Below, piece after piece: positions 1 through 5,931 of a stretch of 28,780 nucleotides of DNA. Origin of the DNA: Lentzea aerocolonigenes. GTDB lineage: Bacteria > Actinomycetota > Actinomycetes > Mycobacteriales > Pseudonocardiaceae. The position numbers were made by a program, and so were the translations under genes. Each line of letters begins with the position of its first letter. The stretch's first letter is position 1. The stretch spans positions 1 to 28,780 of the forward strand of contig NZ_JYJG01000326.1 of assembly GCF_000955955.1 (NCBI RefSeq). The letters are read 5' to 3'. The notes beneath the pieces are model-generated. The model worked only from the letters and a program-made list of their open reading frames with translations, had not been told where the DNA came from and did no database searches.

Positions 1-497
1 AGCGCGATGCTCGCCGAAGCGTCGCGCACGGCCTCGATCCGGCGGCGGATCTCCTCGCCGCCGCCCCAGTAGGCGACGGCTTTGTCCACGTCGGACAGTT
101 CCTCTGGCAGTGACTGGCCGGGGTGGGGCAGCACGCGCCAGTGGTACATCAGCGGAAAGCCGTCGTGCTCGCCGTCGAGCACCCACTTCGTGGTCATGTC
201 GTGGACGGCCAGCTCGCGCCAGGCGCCGAAGCCCGGCCCGCCGATGAGCCCGACGCCGTAGTGGCAGAAGGCCGGGAGCTCGAAGAGATTCGCGGTGGAC
301 CGGGGGTGCTGCAGTTCGAGGTCGGTCAGCGGTAGCCGTTTGACGAAGACCTTCGTACCGTCGACCTCGAGCAGCGCCGACGTCCCGCCGATGCCGGACC
401 CGAGCGGCTCGGCCGTTTCCACGAGTTCGCGCAGTTCGTCGTCGGAGCGCCGGGCGAGTGCGGTGGAGACGGCGCTGTGGGCAGCGATACGCGACAT
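1..497 (-). CDS. Protein kinase-like protein, N-terminal part (gene runs off the left edge)
   Basis: I read this frame directly: ATG at 497-495, open to base 1 for 165 codons without a stop. The protein starts MSRIAAHSAVSTAL and has a glycine-rich segment (LGSGIGGTSALLEV) followed by VFVKRLPL. This resembles the N-lobe of an atypical protein kinase, with the lysine of FVKR as the candidate ATP-binding residue. I recall similar actinobacterial proteins annotated as 'protein kinase family'. The catalytic loop would lie beyond the window, so activity cannot be judged. The gene is divergent from the TetR gene at 515. A TAACTT hexamer (509-504 on this strand) lies 6 bases before the start, and the shared palindrome 507-522 overlaps it, so this gene is probably also under that TetR repressor. 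Confidence 0.6.
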   Translation of the reverse strand, partial: MSRIAAHSAVSTALARRSDDELRELVETAEPLGSGIGGTSALLEVDGTKVFVKRLPLTDLELQHPRSTANLFELPAFCHYGVGLIGGPGFGAWRELAVHDMTTKWVLDGEHDGFPLMYHWRVLPHPGQSLPEELSDVDKAVAYWGGGEEIRRRIEAVRDASASIA

Positions 498-506
498 ACC
501 TCTAAG

Positions 507-522
507 TTAGGCGCGTGCCCAA
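507..522. promoter_or_regulatory. Palindromic operator TTAGGCGCGTGCCCAA over the TetR start codon
   Basis: Inverted repeat of form TT-R-GGC-N4-GCC-Y-AA. The GTG start of the TetR gene (515-517) is inside it. The same pattern recurs at 2435-2450 over the start of the FAD monooxygenase with identical phasing. TAAGTT (503-508) for the TetR gene and TAACTT (509-504, minus strand) for the kinase-like gene flank or overlap it, so one bound dimer could block both divergent promoters. Regulator identity is inferred from adjacency. Confidence 0.7.
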
Positions 523-1072
523 GTCTGCCGACCGCGGTCGCCGCACCCGCGAACAGCTGCTCGACGCCGCCGCCCAGCTCGTGGGCGAGGTCGGCTGGGG
601 TGCGGTGACCACGCGGCTGGTCGCCGAACGCGCGGGCGTCAACGCGGCGTTGGTGCACTACCACTTCTCGTCGGTGCCGGACCTGCTGTCGACGGCGGCG
701 CTGCAGTTCGCCGAGCAGCTGCTCACGGAGTCCGCGGACGCGTTGCGCGCACAGGAACCGGCGGAGGGCATCGAGCGGATGCTGGAAGAGCTCAGCCGCT
801 ACACCGGCACAGATGCTCAGTCCTTGCTGCTGTCGGAGGCGTTGCTCGCCTCGCACCGGCTGCCGGAGCTGCGCGGCAGGCTCGCGGCGCTGATCGCGGA
901 CTTCCGCAGTCGCGTGGCCGAGTGGCTGCGGAGTGCCGACGTGAAGGACGCCGACGCCATCGCGTTGTTGTTGGGAGCGGCGTTCGACGGGTTGGTGCTG
1001 CACCGCGCGCTGGACGAGTCAGTCGACTTCCGCGCGGTCGCGGGCCCGCTCCGGCGTCTCGTCTCTGGCTGA
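515..1072 (+). CDS. TetR/AcrR family transcriptional regulator
   Basis: 185 aa, the usual size for TetR repressors. The N-terminal helix-turn-helix spans about residues 31-52 (TTRLVAERAGVNAALVHYHF), with the family's recognition-helix pattern ending in YHF. The rest is the variable helical ligand-binding and dimerisation domain; the ligand is unknown. The GTG start has no Shine-Dalgarno but follows TAAGTT by 6 bases, suggesting a leaderless transcript. The start codon lies inside palindrome 507-522, which points to autorepression. Its likely targets are itself, the divergent kinase-like gene and the FAD monooxygenase at 2443, whose start carries the same operator. Its 3' end overlaps the convergent MarR gene by 54 bp. 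Confidence 0.88.
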   Translation: MPKSADRGRRTREQLLDAAAQLVGEVGWGAVTTRLVAERAGVNAALVHYHFSSVPDLLSTAALQFAEQLLTESADALRAQEPAEGIERMLEELSRYTGTDAQSLLLSEALLASHRLPELRGRLAALIADFRSRVAEWLRSADVKDADAIALLLGAAFDGLVLHRALDESVDFRAVAGPLRRLVSG

Positions 1073-1507
1073 CCAGCGGGGTTCGCCGCCGGCGTCGGTG
1101 AACGCGGTCAGCGCCTCGACCAGGCCGTGCCGCAGGTGCTCCGGCATGCGGGCGACGATCCTGCTGATCTCGGCGCGGCGGCGGGCCATCACCTCGCTGA
1201 CGACCCGGCGGCCCTCGGCGCTCGCCACGACGACGACCTCGCGTTTGGTGGCGGGGTTCTGCTCGCGGTCGACCATGCCGGACGTGACCAGCCGGTCGAT
1301 CATGCGCTTCGCCGTGGACGGGTTGACCTCCAGGAGGTCGGCGAGCGCGGTGAGCTTCATCGGGCCGCGGCTGTCGAGCAGCACGACCATTCTGAGCTGG
1401 GGCAGCGTGAGCGTCTCCTCGACCGCGGCCAGCGAGCGCGCTGACACCGCGACCAGCAGGCGGGACGCGGTGAGCACCGCGTCGGTCAGGTCGTCGACAT
1501 CACTCAC
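1019..1507 (-). CDS. MarR family transcriptional regulator
   Basis: 162 aa, typical of MarR. The winged helix is clear: helix-turn-helix about residues 50-76 (LTALADLLEVNPSTAKRMIDRL) and a wing about 79-95 with the usual R-x-x-[ND]-P-x-[TD]-[KR]-R pattern (REQNPATKRE). Such dimers normally repress adjacent genes until they bind a phenolic or oxidant-type effector; the effector here is unknown. The start is GTG, with TAGAAC 7 bases upstream as a weak leaderless -10. It is divergent from the DUF4142 gene, and the perfect palindrome TTGCACTGTGCAA (1554-1566) lies between them as its best candidate operator. The C-terminal 18 codons overlap the end of the opposing TetR gene. Confidence 0.88.
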   Translation of the reverse strand: MSDVDDLTDAVLTASRLLVAVSARSLAAVEETLTLPQLRMVVLLDSRGPMKLTALADLLEVNPSTAKRMIDRLVTSGMVDREQNPATKREVVVVASAEGRRVVSEVMARRRAEISRIVARMPEHLRHGLVEALTAFTDAGGEPRWSARDETPERARDRAEVD

Positions 1508-1534
1508 CCGCCTAGTTCTACAGGGTCCGGCGAA

Positions 1535-1566
1535 GATAACGAACAGATAACCATTGCACTGTGCAA
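1535..1566. promoter_or_regulatory. GATAAC direct repeats and perfect palindrome TTGCAC-T-GTGCAA
   Basis: Between the divergent MarR and DUF4142 genes there are two GATAAC copies 11 bp apart (1535-1540, 1546-1551), followed by a perfect 13-bp palindrome (1554-1566). MarR dimers bind palindromes of about this size, so the palindrome is a likely MarR operator. It overlaps the alternative GTG start (1561) of the DUF4142 gene. Function is inferred from position and symmetry. Confidence 0.5.
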
Positions 1567-1602
1567 CGGACGGTGGGTGCCGCTCTGTCCGTACCTCCCG
1601 GC

Positions 1603-2382
1603 ATGCGGATACTGCTCATCACCCTCTTGATCTTCCTGGTCGGTGCGCCACCCGCGTTCGCTCAGCAGGACCTGGGGCCCGACTACACGGCGACCGCGTT
1701 CGGTCCGATGGGGCCGCCGGGGCGCGACCTGCTGCAGAAGGTGGCACTCGCCGGGTTGTGGGAGGGGCCGTCCGGGCGGATGGCGCTGGAGAAGTCGGCC
1801 AACCCGAAGGTGCAGGAGGCGGGCCGTCACCTCATCGAGGGGCACGCCGACCTGGACCGCCGCACCGTCGACCTCGCGCGCACCTTCAACGTGCAGCTGC
1901 CGACGCAACCCAACGAGTCGCAGCAGGGCTGGCTGAACGAGATGACGGCCGCGCCCGCGAAGAGCGTGGAGTTCGACAAGATCTTCGCGAACCGGCTGCG
2001 TGCCGCGCACGGGGTGGTCTACAAGTTCCTGGCTTCGGTGCGCACGGGTACGCGCAACACCGCGATCCGCGACTACGCCAAGGTCTGCATGGACACCGTG
2101 CTCGACCACATGACGGTGCTCGAGGCCACTGGGCTGGTCAACTTCAACGACACCGACGCCATCCCGCTGGCGCTGGTCGCCCAGGCTTCCACGACTCCCT
2201 CGGGGCCTTCGCTGCCTCCGCGCGTGGCGGTGCCTCAGGTTCCCGCCCAGAACATCTCGCAGCAGCAACAACAGGACGACGGCATCCCCGACGGACTGCT
2301 CGGGCTGGGCGTGGTGGCGGCCGTGGTGGCCGGGATCTGGCTGTGGAGCGGCGGGCGGAGCAGTCGCAAGATGCACCCCTGA
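1603..2382 (+). CDS. DUF4142 exported, membrane-anchored protein
   Basis: 259 aa from ATG 1603. A signal peptide is clear (MRILLITLLIFLVGAPPAFA, predicted cut before QQ). The body matches the DUF4142 style: a four-helix, ferritin-like domain with GLWEGPSGRMALEKSANPKV early and RDYAKVCMDTVLDHMTVLE late. A proline/glutamine-rich linker (QQQQQDDG) leads to one C-terminal transmembrane helix (LLGLGVVAAVVAGIWLW) and a short basic tail. The protein is thus probably outside the membrane and anchored at its C-terminus; its biochemical role is unknown. GTG 1561 would add 14 residues and lies in the palindrome 1554-1566. I prefer 1603 because the signal peptide begins exactly there, although no strong ribosome site is visible for either. 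Confidence 0.75.
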   Translation: MRILLITLLIFLVGAPPAFAQQDLGPDYTATAFGPMGPPGRDLLQKVALAGLWEGPSGRMALEKSANPKVQEAGRHLIEGHADLDRRTVDLARTFNVQLPTQPNESQQGWLNEMTAAPAKSVEFDKIFANRLRAAHGVVYKFLASVRTGTRNTAIRDYAKVCMDTVLDHMTVLEATGLVNFNDTDAIPLALVAQASTTPSGPSLPPRVAVPQVPAQNISQQQQQDDGIPDGLLGLGVVAAVVAGIWLWSGGRSSRKMHP

Positions 2383-2434
2383 GCACCTGGCCGGAAGTCT
2401 TGTCCGATGTCCAGCTCTGGACCTCGGTGCTAAG

Positions 2435-2450
2435 TTGGGCATATGCCTAA
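2435..2450. promoter_or_regulatory. Palindromic operator TTGGGCATATGCCTAA over the FAD monooxygenase start
   Basis: Same TT-R-GGC-N4-GCC-Y-AA pattern as 507-522; the surrounding CTAAGTT...GCC.AAGTC is also shared. ATG 2443 begins at position 9 of the palindrome, exactly as GTG 515 does in the first copy, and TAAGTT (2431-2436) sits 6 bases before the start in both. This links the gene to the TetR regulator at 515. Confidence 0.72.
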
Positions 2451-3564
2451 GTCGAGTGCCCAACGGGCGTTGGTGGTGGGAGCGGGGATCGCCGGGTTGA
2501 CGACGGCGTGGTGGCTGGAGCGCGCGGGATGGGAGGTGCTGGTCGTCGAGAAGGCGCCGTCGTTCCGCGCGGGCGGTTACATGATCGATTTCTTCGGGCC
2601 GGGTCACGAGGTGGCGCGGCGGATGGGACTGCTGCCGGCGTTGGAGGCCCGGATGGCGCCGATCTCCGCGGTGACCAGCGTGGATTCGCGGGGCAGGAAG
2701 CGTGCCGAGATCTCCGCGGAGGCCTACGAGGCGGTGGCGGACGGGGGGATCAGCCTGTTGCGCGGTGATCTCGCGGACGTGATCCGTGCCGATCTGCGGT
2801 CACCGATCCGTTATGGCGCAACGATTTCCGTCTCCGACTTCGACGACTTCGACCTGGTCGTGGGTGCGGACGGCGTGCACTCGAAGGTGCGGGAGCTGGT
2901 GTTCGGGCCGTCGTCGCGGTTCGTGCGGTATCTCGGGCACCACACCGCGGCGTTCTCCTTCAACGACGCGGAGTTGAGCGCTCGGATCGGCTATCGCTAC
3001 CAGATGCTGACCGTGCCGCACCGGATGATCGGCTGCTATGCCGTGCGGGACGGGGCGATGGCGGCGTTGATGTTGTACCGGGCTGATTCGCAGGCGCTGC
3101 CGGTGGACGCGCGCGCGGCGTTGCGGGAACGGTTCGGCGACCTGGGTTGGGTCACGCCGGAGCTGCTTTCCGTTGTGCCCGAGGAGATCTACTACGACGA
3201 GGTGTCCCAGGTGGACATGCCGGTCTGGCATCGCGGCAAGGTCGTCCTGGTCGGTGACGCGTGCGGGGCGGTCTCCCTGTTCGCCGGCCACGGGGCGTCG
3301 CTCGCGATGACCGGCGCGTTCGTGCTGGCCGAGGAGCTTGCGGCCAGCACGGACGGCGCTTTCGAGCGTTACCAGGCGCGGATGAAGCCCGTCGTGCTGG
3401 ATACCCAATCGTTCGGGCGGAAGTTCATCGGCTGGATGGCGCCGCCGTCCGCGTGGCGGATCACGGTTCGGGACATGGCTTTCCGGCTGTCCGGGCTGCC
3501 GGTCGTGCGCAAGCTGATCCGCGGTTCGGTCACGCCCGCAGTACCCGCAGGCATAGTCGGCTGA
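2443..3564 (+). CDS. FAD-dependent aromatic-type monooxygenase
   Basis: 373 aa, typical of single-component group A flavin monooxygenases (PHBH/TetX type), which hydroxylate an organic substrate using NAD(P)H and O2. The N-terminal Rossmann motif GAGIAG (13-18) is followed by the ribose-binding acidic residue E36 (VVEKAPS). The DG motif (VVGADGVHSKVRE) is near residues 140-152, and the FAD-ribityl GD motif (VLVGDACGAVS) has D272, followed by GHGASLAM. It looks cytosolic, with no signal peptide. The substrate cannot be told; antibiotic or quinone detoxification is plausible given the repressor-style control. The start lies in an operator shared with the TetR gene at 515. The last 35 bp overlap the convergent TetR gene. 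Confidence 0.85.
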   Translation: MPKSSAQRALVVGAGIAGLTTAWWLERAGWEVLVVEKAPSFRAGGYMIDFFGPGHEVARRMGLLPALEARMAPISAVTSVDSRGRKRAEISAEAYEAVADGGISLLRGDLADVIRADLRSPIRYGATISVSDFDDFDLVVGADGVHSKVRELVFGPSSRFVRYLGHHTAAFSFNDAELSARIGYRYQMLTVPHRMIGCYAVRDGAMAALMLYRADSQALPVDARAALRERFGDLGWVTPELLSVVPEEIYYDEVSQVDMPVWHRGKVVLVGDACGAVSLFAGHGASLAMTGAFVLAEELAASTDGAFERYQARMKPVVLDTQSFGRKFIGWMAPPSAWRITVRDMAFRLSGLPVVRKLIRGSVTPAVPAGIVG

Positions 3565-4075
3565 GCACGTCGCGCAGCTCGTCGTCGGTCAGGTGACGCA
3601 GCCCCGCGACCACCGGGCCGACGTCGCTCGCGAGGTACCACGCCGCCTTCTGGTCGTCGGTCGGCTCGTTGCCGTACAGCAGCCGCAACGCCTTCTGCGC
3701 CAGCTCGTCGAGGCCGGCGTTGATCCGTTCGTTGCGGCGCACGCTCGGATCCGTCTGGCCCAGCGGTGACAGCGCCCTGTTCCGCACCACCTGGTCGACG
3801 AACCCGGCGACCAGGTGCTCGGCGCGCGCCCGCTTGCCCTTGATCTTCGCGGTCTCGTCGATGAGCTTCTCGAAGAACGTGATGCTGTTGTCCAGCAACG
3901 CTTCCAGGATCGCCGACTTGGTGCGGAAGTAGTAGTAGACGTTCGCCTTCGTCACGTCCATCTCGTCCGCGATCGTCTGCAGCGACGTCGCGTCGTACCC
4001 GTGGGTCGCGAACAACCGGCGTGCTGTGGCGAGGATCTGAGCACGGGTGCGTTCGGCTTGGGCGGCACGGGTCAT
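3530..4075 (-). CDS. TetR family transcriptional regulator
   Basis: 181 aa. The helix-turn-helix is at about residues 30-51 (TSLQTIADEMDVTKANVYYYF), a strong TetR signature with the YYYF ending of the recognition helix. It starts at ATG 4075 with TAGCAT (4087-4082 on this strand) 6 bases before, consistent with a leaderless transcript. It is divergent from the NAD-dependent epimerase, with a 28-bp perfect palindrome (4094-4121) between them, so it most likely represses both itself and the epimerase. The C-terminal ligand domain gives no hint of the inducer. The 3' end overlaps the FAD monooxygenase by 35 bp, tail to tail. Confidence 0.88.
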   Translation of the reverse strand: MTRAAQAERTRAQILATARRLFATHGYDATSLQTIADEMDVTKANVYYYFRTKSAILEALLDNSITFFEKLIDETAKIKGKRARAEHLVAGFVDQVVRNRALSPLGQTDPSVRRNERINAGLDELAQKALRLLYGNEPTDDQKAAWYLASDVGPVVAGLRHLTDDELRDVLSRLCLRVLRA

Positions 4076-4093
4076 GCGGCGATGCTACAGTGA

Positions 4094-4121
4094 GTTTCGT
4101 TAGCCGATCGGCTAACGAAAC
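4094..4121. promoter_or_regulatory. 28-bp perfect palindrome, TetR operator
   Basis: Each 14-base arm reads GTTTCGTTAGCCGA on its own strand, with no mismatch and no spacer. It lies between the divergent TetR (4075) and epimerase (4135) genes, just before the epimerase ribosome site AGGAGG (4123-4128). From this position a bound repressor could block the TetR promoter (-10 TAGCAT, 4087-4082) and epimerase transcription. The palindrome contains two overlapping half-site candidates per strand (CGTTAGC), which may allow two dimers. Confidence 0.8.
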
Positions 4122-4134
4122 GAGGAGGATCGTC

Positions 4135-5052
4135 ATGACCGTTCTGGTGACCGGGGGCACGGGTTTCGTGGCCGGCTGGACCATCGCTCAGCTGCTCTCG
4201 CGCGGCTATGACGTGCGCACGACCACGCGTGGCCGCCGTCCCGCCGTCGAGGGCGACCACGAGGTGGTGCGAGCGGACCTGACCTCGGACGACGGCTGGG
4301 CTTCCGCGATGTCCGGGGTGAAGTACGTGCTGCACGTCGCGTCGCCGCTCGGCGGTTCCGGTGACCTGATCGGTCCGGCGCGCGACGGGACGTTGCGAGT
4401 GCTGCGTCATGCGGTGGACGCAGGTGTTTCGCGCGTCGTGATGACCTCGTCGTGCGCCGCCGCGACGCCTCCGCCGGGCTCGACGGGCACGTTCGACGAG
4501 ACGCTGTGGACCGACCCGTCGCTGAAGTTCGACGAGTACCGCCGCTCGAAGCTGCTGGCCGAGCGCGCGGCGTGGGAGTTCATGCGGGACAAGGAGACTT
4601 CGTTCGTCACGGTGCTGCCGGGCGCCGTGTTCGGGCCGGTGCGGTCTCGTTCGAACTCGGGCTCGGTGCGGGTGATCGGCCGGATGCTGGACGGCATGCC
4701 GGGCGTGCCGCGGGTGGGGCTCAACATCGTCGACGTGCGCGACGTGGCCGATCTGCACATCCGCGCGATGACTTCTACCGCCGCCGCGGGGGAGCGGTTC
4801 ATCGCGGTCAGCGAGTTCATGTGGATGGCGGACGTGGCACGGGTGCTGGACGTGCCGGCCCGCTCGTTGCCGAACTTCGTGGTGCGCGCGGCTTCGTTGG
4901 TGGCTCGCGATCTCCGGCCCCTGGTGCCGATGCTCGGCCGCTCCTACACGTACTCGCACGCGAAGGCTTCTTCCGTGCTCGGCTGGGATCCGCGTCCGGC
5001 GCGCACCACCGTCCTGGAGTGCGCCGCGAGCCTTTCTCAGCGGGCGTCGTAG
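4135..5052 (+). CDS. NAD-dependent epimerase/dehydratase (extended SDR, dihydroflavonol-reductase-like)
   Basis: 305 aa. ATG 4135 is chosen because AGGAGG at 4123-4128 lies 6 bases upstream and the NAD-binding motif TGGTGFVAG follows at residues 6-14; the upstream extension of the frame would run through the operator. The extended-SDR active site is visible: MTSSCAAA near residue 102 and Y135-x-x-x-K139 (YRRSK). The family reduces or epimerises carbonyl or sugar substrates with NAD(P)H in the cytosol; this one looks closest to the dihydroflavonol-4-reductase/aldehyde-reductase branch. The substrate is unknown. It is divergent from and probably repressed by the TetR gene at 4075. Its 3' end overlaps the HxlR gene by 16 bp. 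Confidence 0.85.
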   Translation: MTVLVTGGTGFVAGWTIAQLLSRGYDVRTTTRGRRPAVEGDHEVVRADLTSDDGWASAMSGVKYVLHVASPLGGSGDLIGPARDGTLRVLRHAVDAGVSRVVMTSSCAAATPPPGSTGTFDETLWTDPSLKFDEYRRSKLLAERAAWEFMRDKETSFVTVLPGAVFGPVRSRSNSGSVRVIGRMLDGMPGVPRVGLNIVDVRDVADLHIRAMTSTAAAGERFIAVSEFMWMADVARVLDVPARSLPNFVVRAASLVARDLRPLVPMLGRSYTYSHAKASSVLGWDPRPARTTVLECAASLSQRAS

Positions 5053-5414
5053 GCCTCGCGGTTGATGAGCACTTGTGCGATGTGCTGCTCGGCCCATCGG
5101 CACAGCACCAGCAACGGCTCGTGCAACGTGAAGCCGAGCTCCGTCAGCTCGTACTCGACCCGCGGCGGGACCTCGGCGTAGACGTGCCGTGTGACGATGC
5201 CGTCGCGTTCGAGGTCCCGGAGCGTCTCCGTGAGCACCTTGCCGCTGATGCCGTCGATGTCTTTTTTGAGGTCACCGAACCGCTTGCGCCCGTCGCCCAG
5301 CACCGACACGACCATCGCCGTCCACTTGTTGGCGATGCGCGCCAGACTCGTTCGTGATGGACACGTGGACGCCAGCACGCTCCAGTCCGGCATCGTCTGT
5401 GACATGGCGCACAT
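5037..5414 (-). CDS. HxlR family winged-helix regulator
   Basis: 125 aa from ATG 5414; ATG 5405 would remove three residues. The family hallmark is the N-terminal Cys before the first helix (STCPSRTSLARIANKWT), which in HxlR/YodB-type proteins can sense electrophiles or oxidants. The winged helix follows (RFGDLKKDIDGISGKVLTETLRDLERDGIV) with the wing PPRVEYELTELG. The frame stays open upstream to 5624, but that part reads across the operator region and the divergent gene and does not look like protein. Divergent from the SnoaL-like gene, with three GTTAC/GTTAT repeats between them, it probably regulates that gene and itself. Confidence 0.85.
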   Translation of the reverse strand: MCAMSQTMPDWSVLASTCPSRTSLARIANKWTAMVVSVLGDGRKRFGDLKKDIDGISGKVLTETLRDLERDGIVTRHVYAEVPPRVEYELTELGFTLHEPLLVLCRWAEQHIAQVLINREAYDAR

Positions 5415-5424
5415 CCGTCCATTA

Positions 5425-5447
5425 GTTACGTTGAGGTTATTGGTTAC
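5425..5447. promoter_or_regulatory. GTTAC / GTTAT / GTTAC repeats between HxlR and SnoaL-like genes
   Basis: Three near-identical pentamers at 5425-5429, 5436-5440 and 5443-5447 (spacings 11 and 7 bp) lie in the divergent promoter region. The last sits in GGTTACC, itself a short palindrome. They form the best candidate HxlR binding site; the assignment is inference. Confidence 0.4.
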
Positions 5448-5489
5448 CTTTGGTGAGCATAGGGCAACACCAGCCCAAAGGAGAAACCG

Positions 5490-5885
5490 ATGACCACCCC
5501 TCTCACCGTCGTCACCACCTACTTCGACGCTCTGGAGTCCGGCGACTTCGCGACCGTCTCGGCCCAGTTCGCCGACGACATCGTGTGGCACCAGCCGGGT
5601 GCCAACCGCTTCTCCGGCGTCCACCGCGGCTCTGCCGCCGTGGGCGCGATGATCGGCGGGATGATGGAGGTGTCCGAAGGCTCCTTCTCGCTTCGTCGCA
5701 ACGCCCCGCTGATGCTCAACGGCGACATCGTGGCCGCGCCGGTGCGCTGGACGGCCAAGCGTTCGGGCGCCGAGATGGACGGCATCGGTGTGGACGTCAT
5801 GCGCGTGGTCGACGGCAAGGTCGTCGAGGTGTGGCTGTACACGGCCGACCCCGCCGAGGAAGACGCGTTCTGGGGCCAGCCGTAA
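5490..5885 (+). CDS. SnoaL-like (NTF2-fold) protein
   Basis: 131 aa, the usual length for stand-alone SnoaL-like/ketosteroid-isomerase-like proteins. The start at ATG 5490 has a good ribosome site (AAAGGAG, 5478-5484). Family features include the N-terminal helix VVTTYFDALESGDFATVSAQFADDIVWHQPG, the later strand VRWTAKRSGAEMDGIGVDVMRVVDGKVVEVWLY, and a tail rich in acidic residues. The cone-shaped fold binds small hydrophobic molecules and may be an isomerase, cyclase or simple binder; the sequence does not decide. Its control by the neighbouring HxlR regulator suggests a role in response to a small, perhaps electrophilic, compound. Confidence 0.78.
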   Translation: MTTPLTVVTTYFDALESGDFATVSAQFADDIVWHQPGANRFSGVHRGSAAVGAMIGGMMEVSEGSFSLRRNAPLMLNGDIVAAPVRWTAKRSGAEMDGIGVDVMRVVDGKVVEVWLYTADPAEEDAFWGQP

Positions 5886-5931
5886 CCCTTTCGGGTCGTA
5901 ACAACTTTCGGCCGTGGCGCGAGATCTCTAC

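Noticed and set aside
4021..4134. N-terminal extension of the epimerase
   Set aside because: It reads through the divergent TetR gene and the operator; AGGAGG plus the Rossmann motif fix the start at 4135.
5415..5624. N-terminal extension of the HxlR protein to 5624
   Set aside because: It crosses the intergenic repeats and the SnoaL-like gene, and HxlR proteins are about 110-130 aa.
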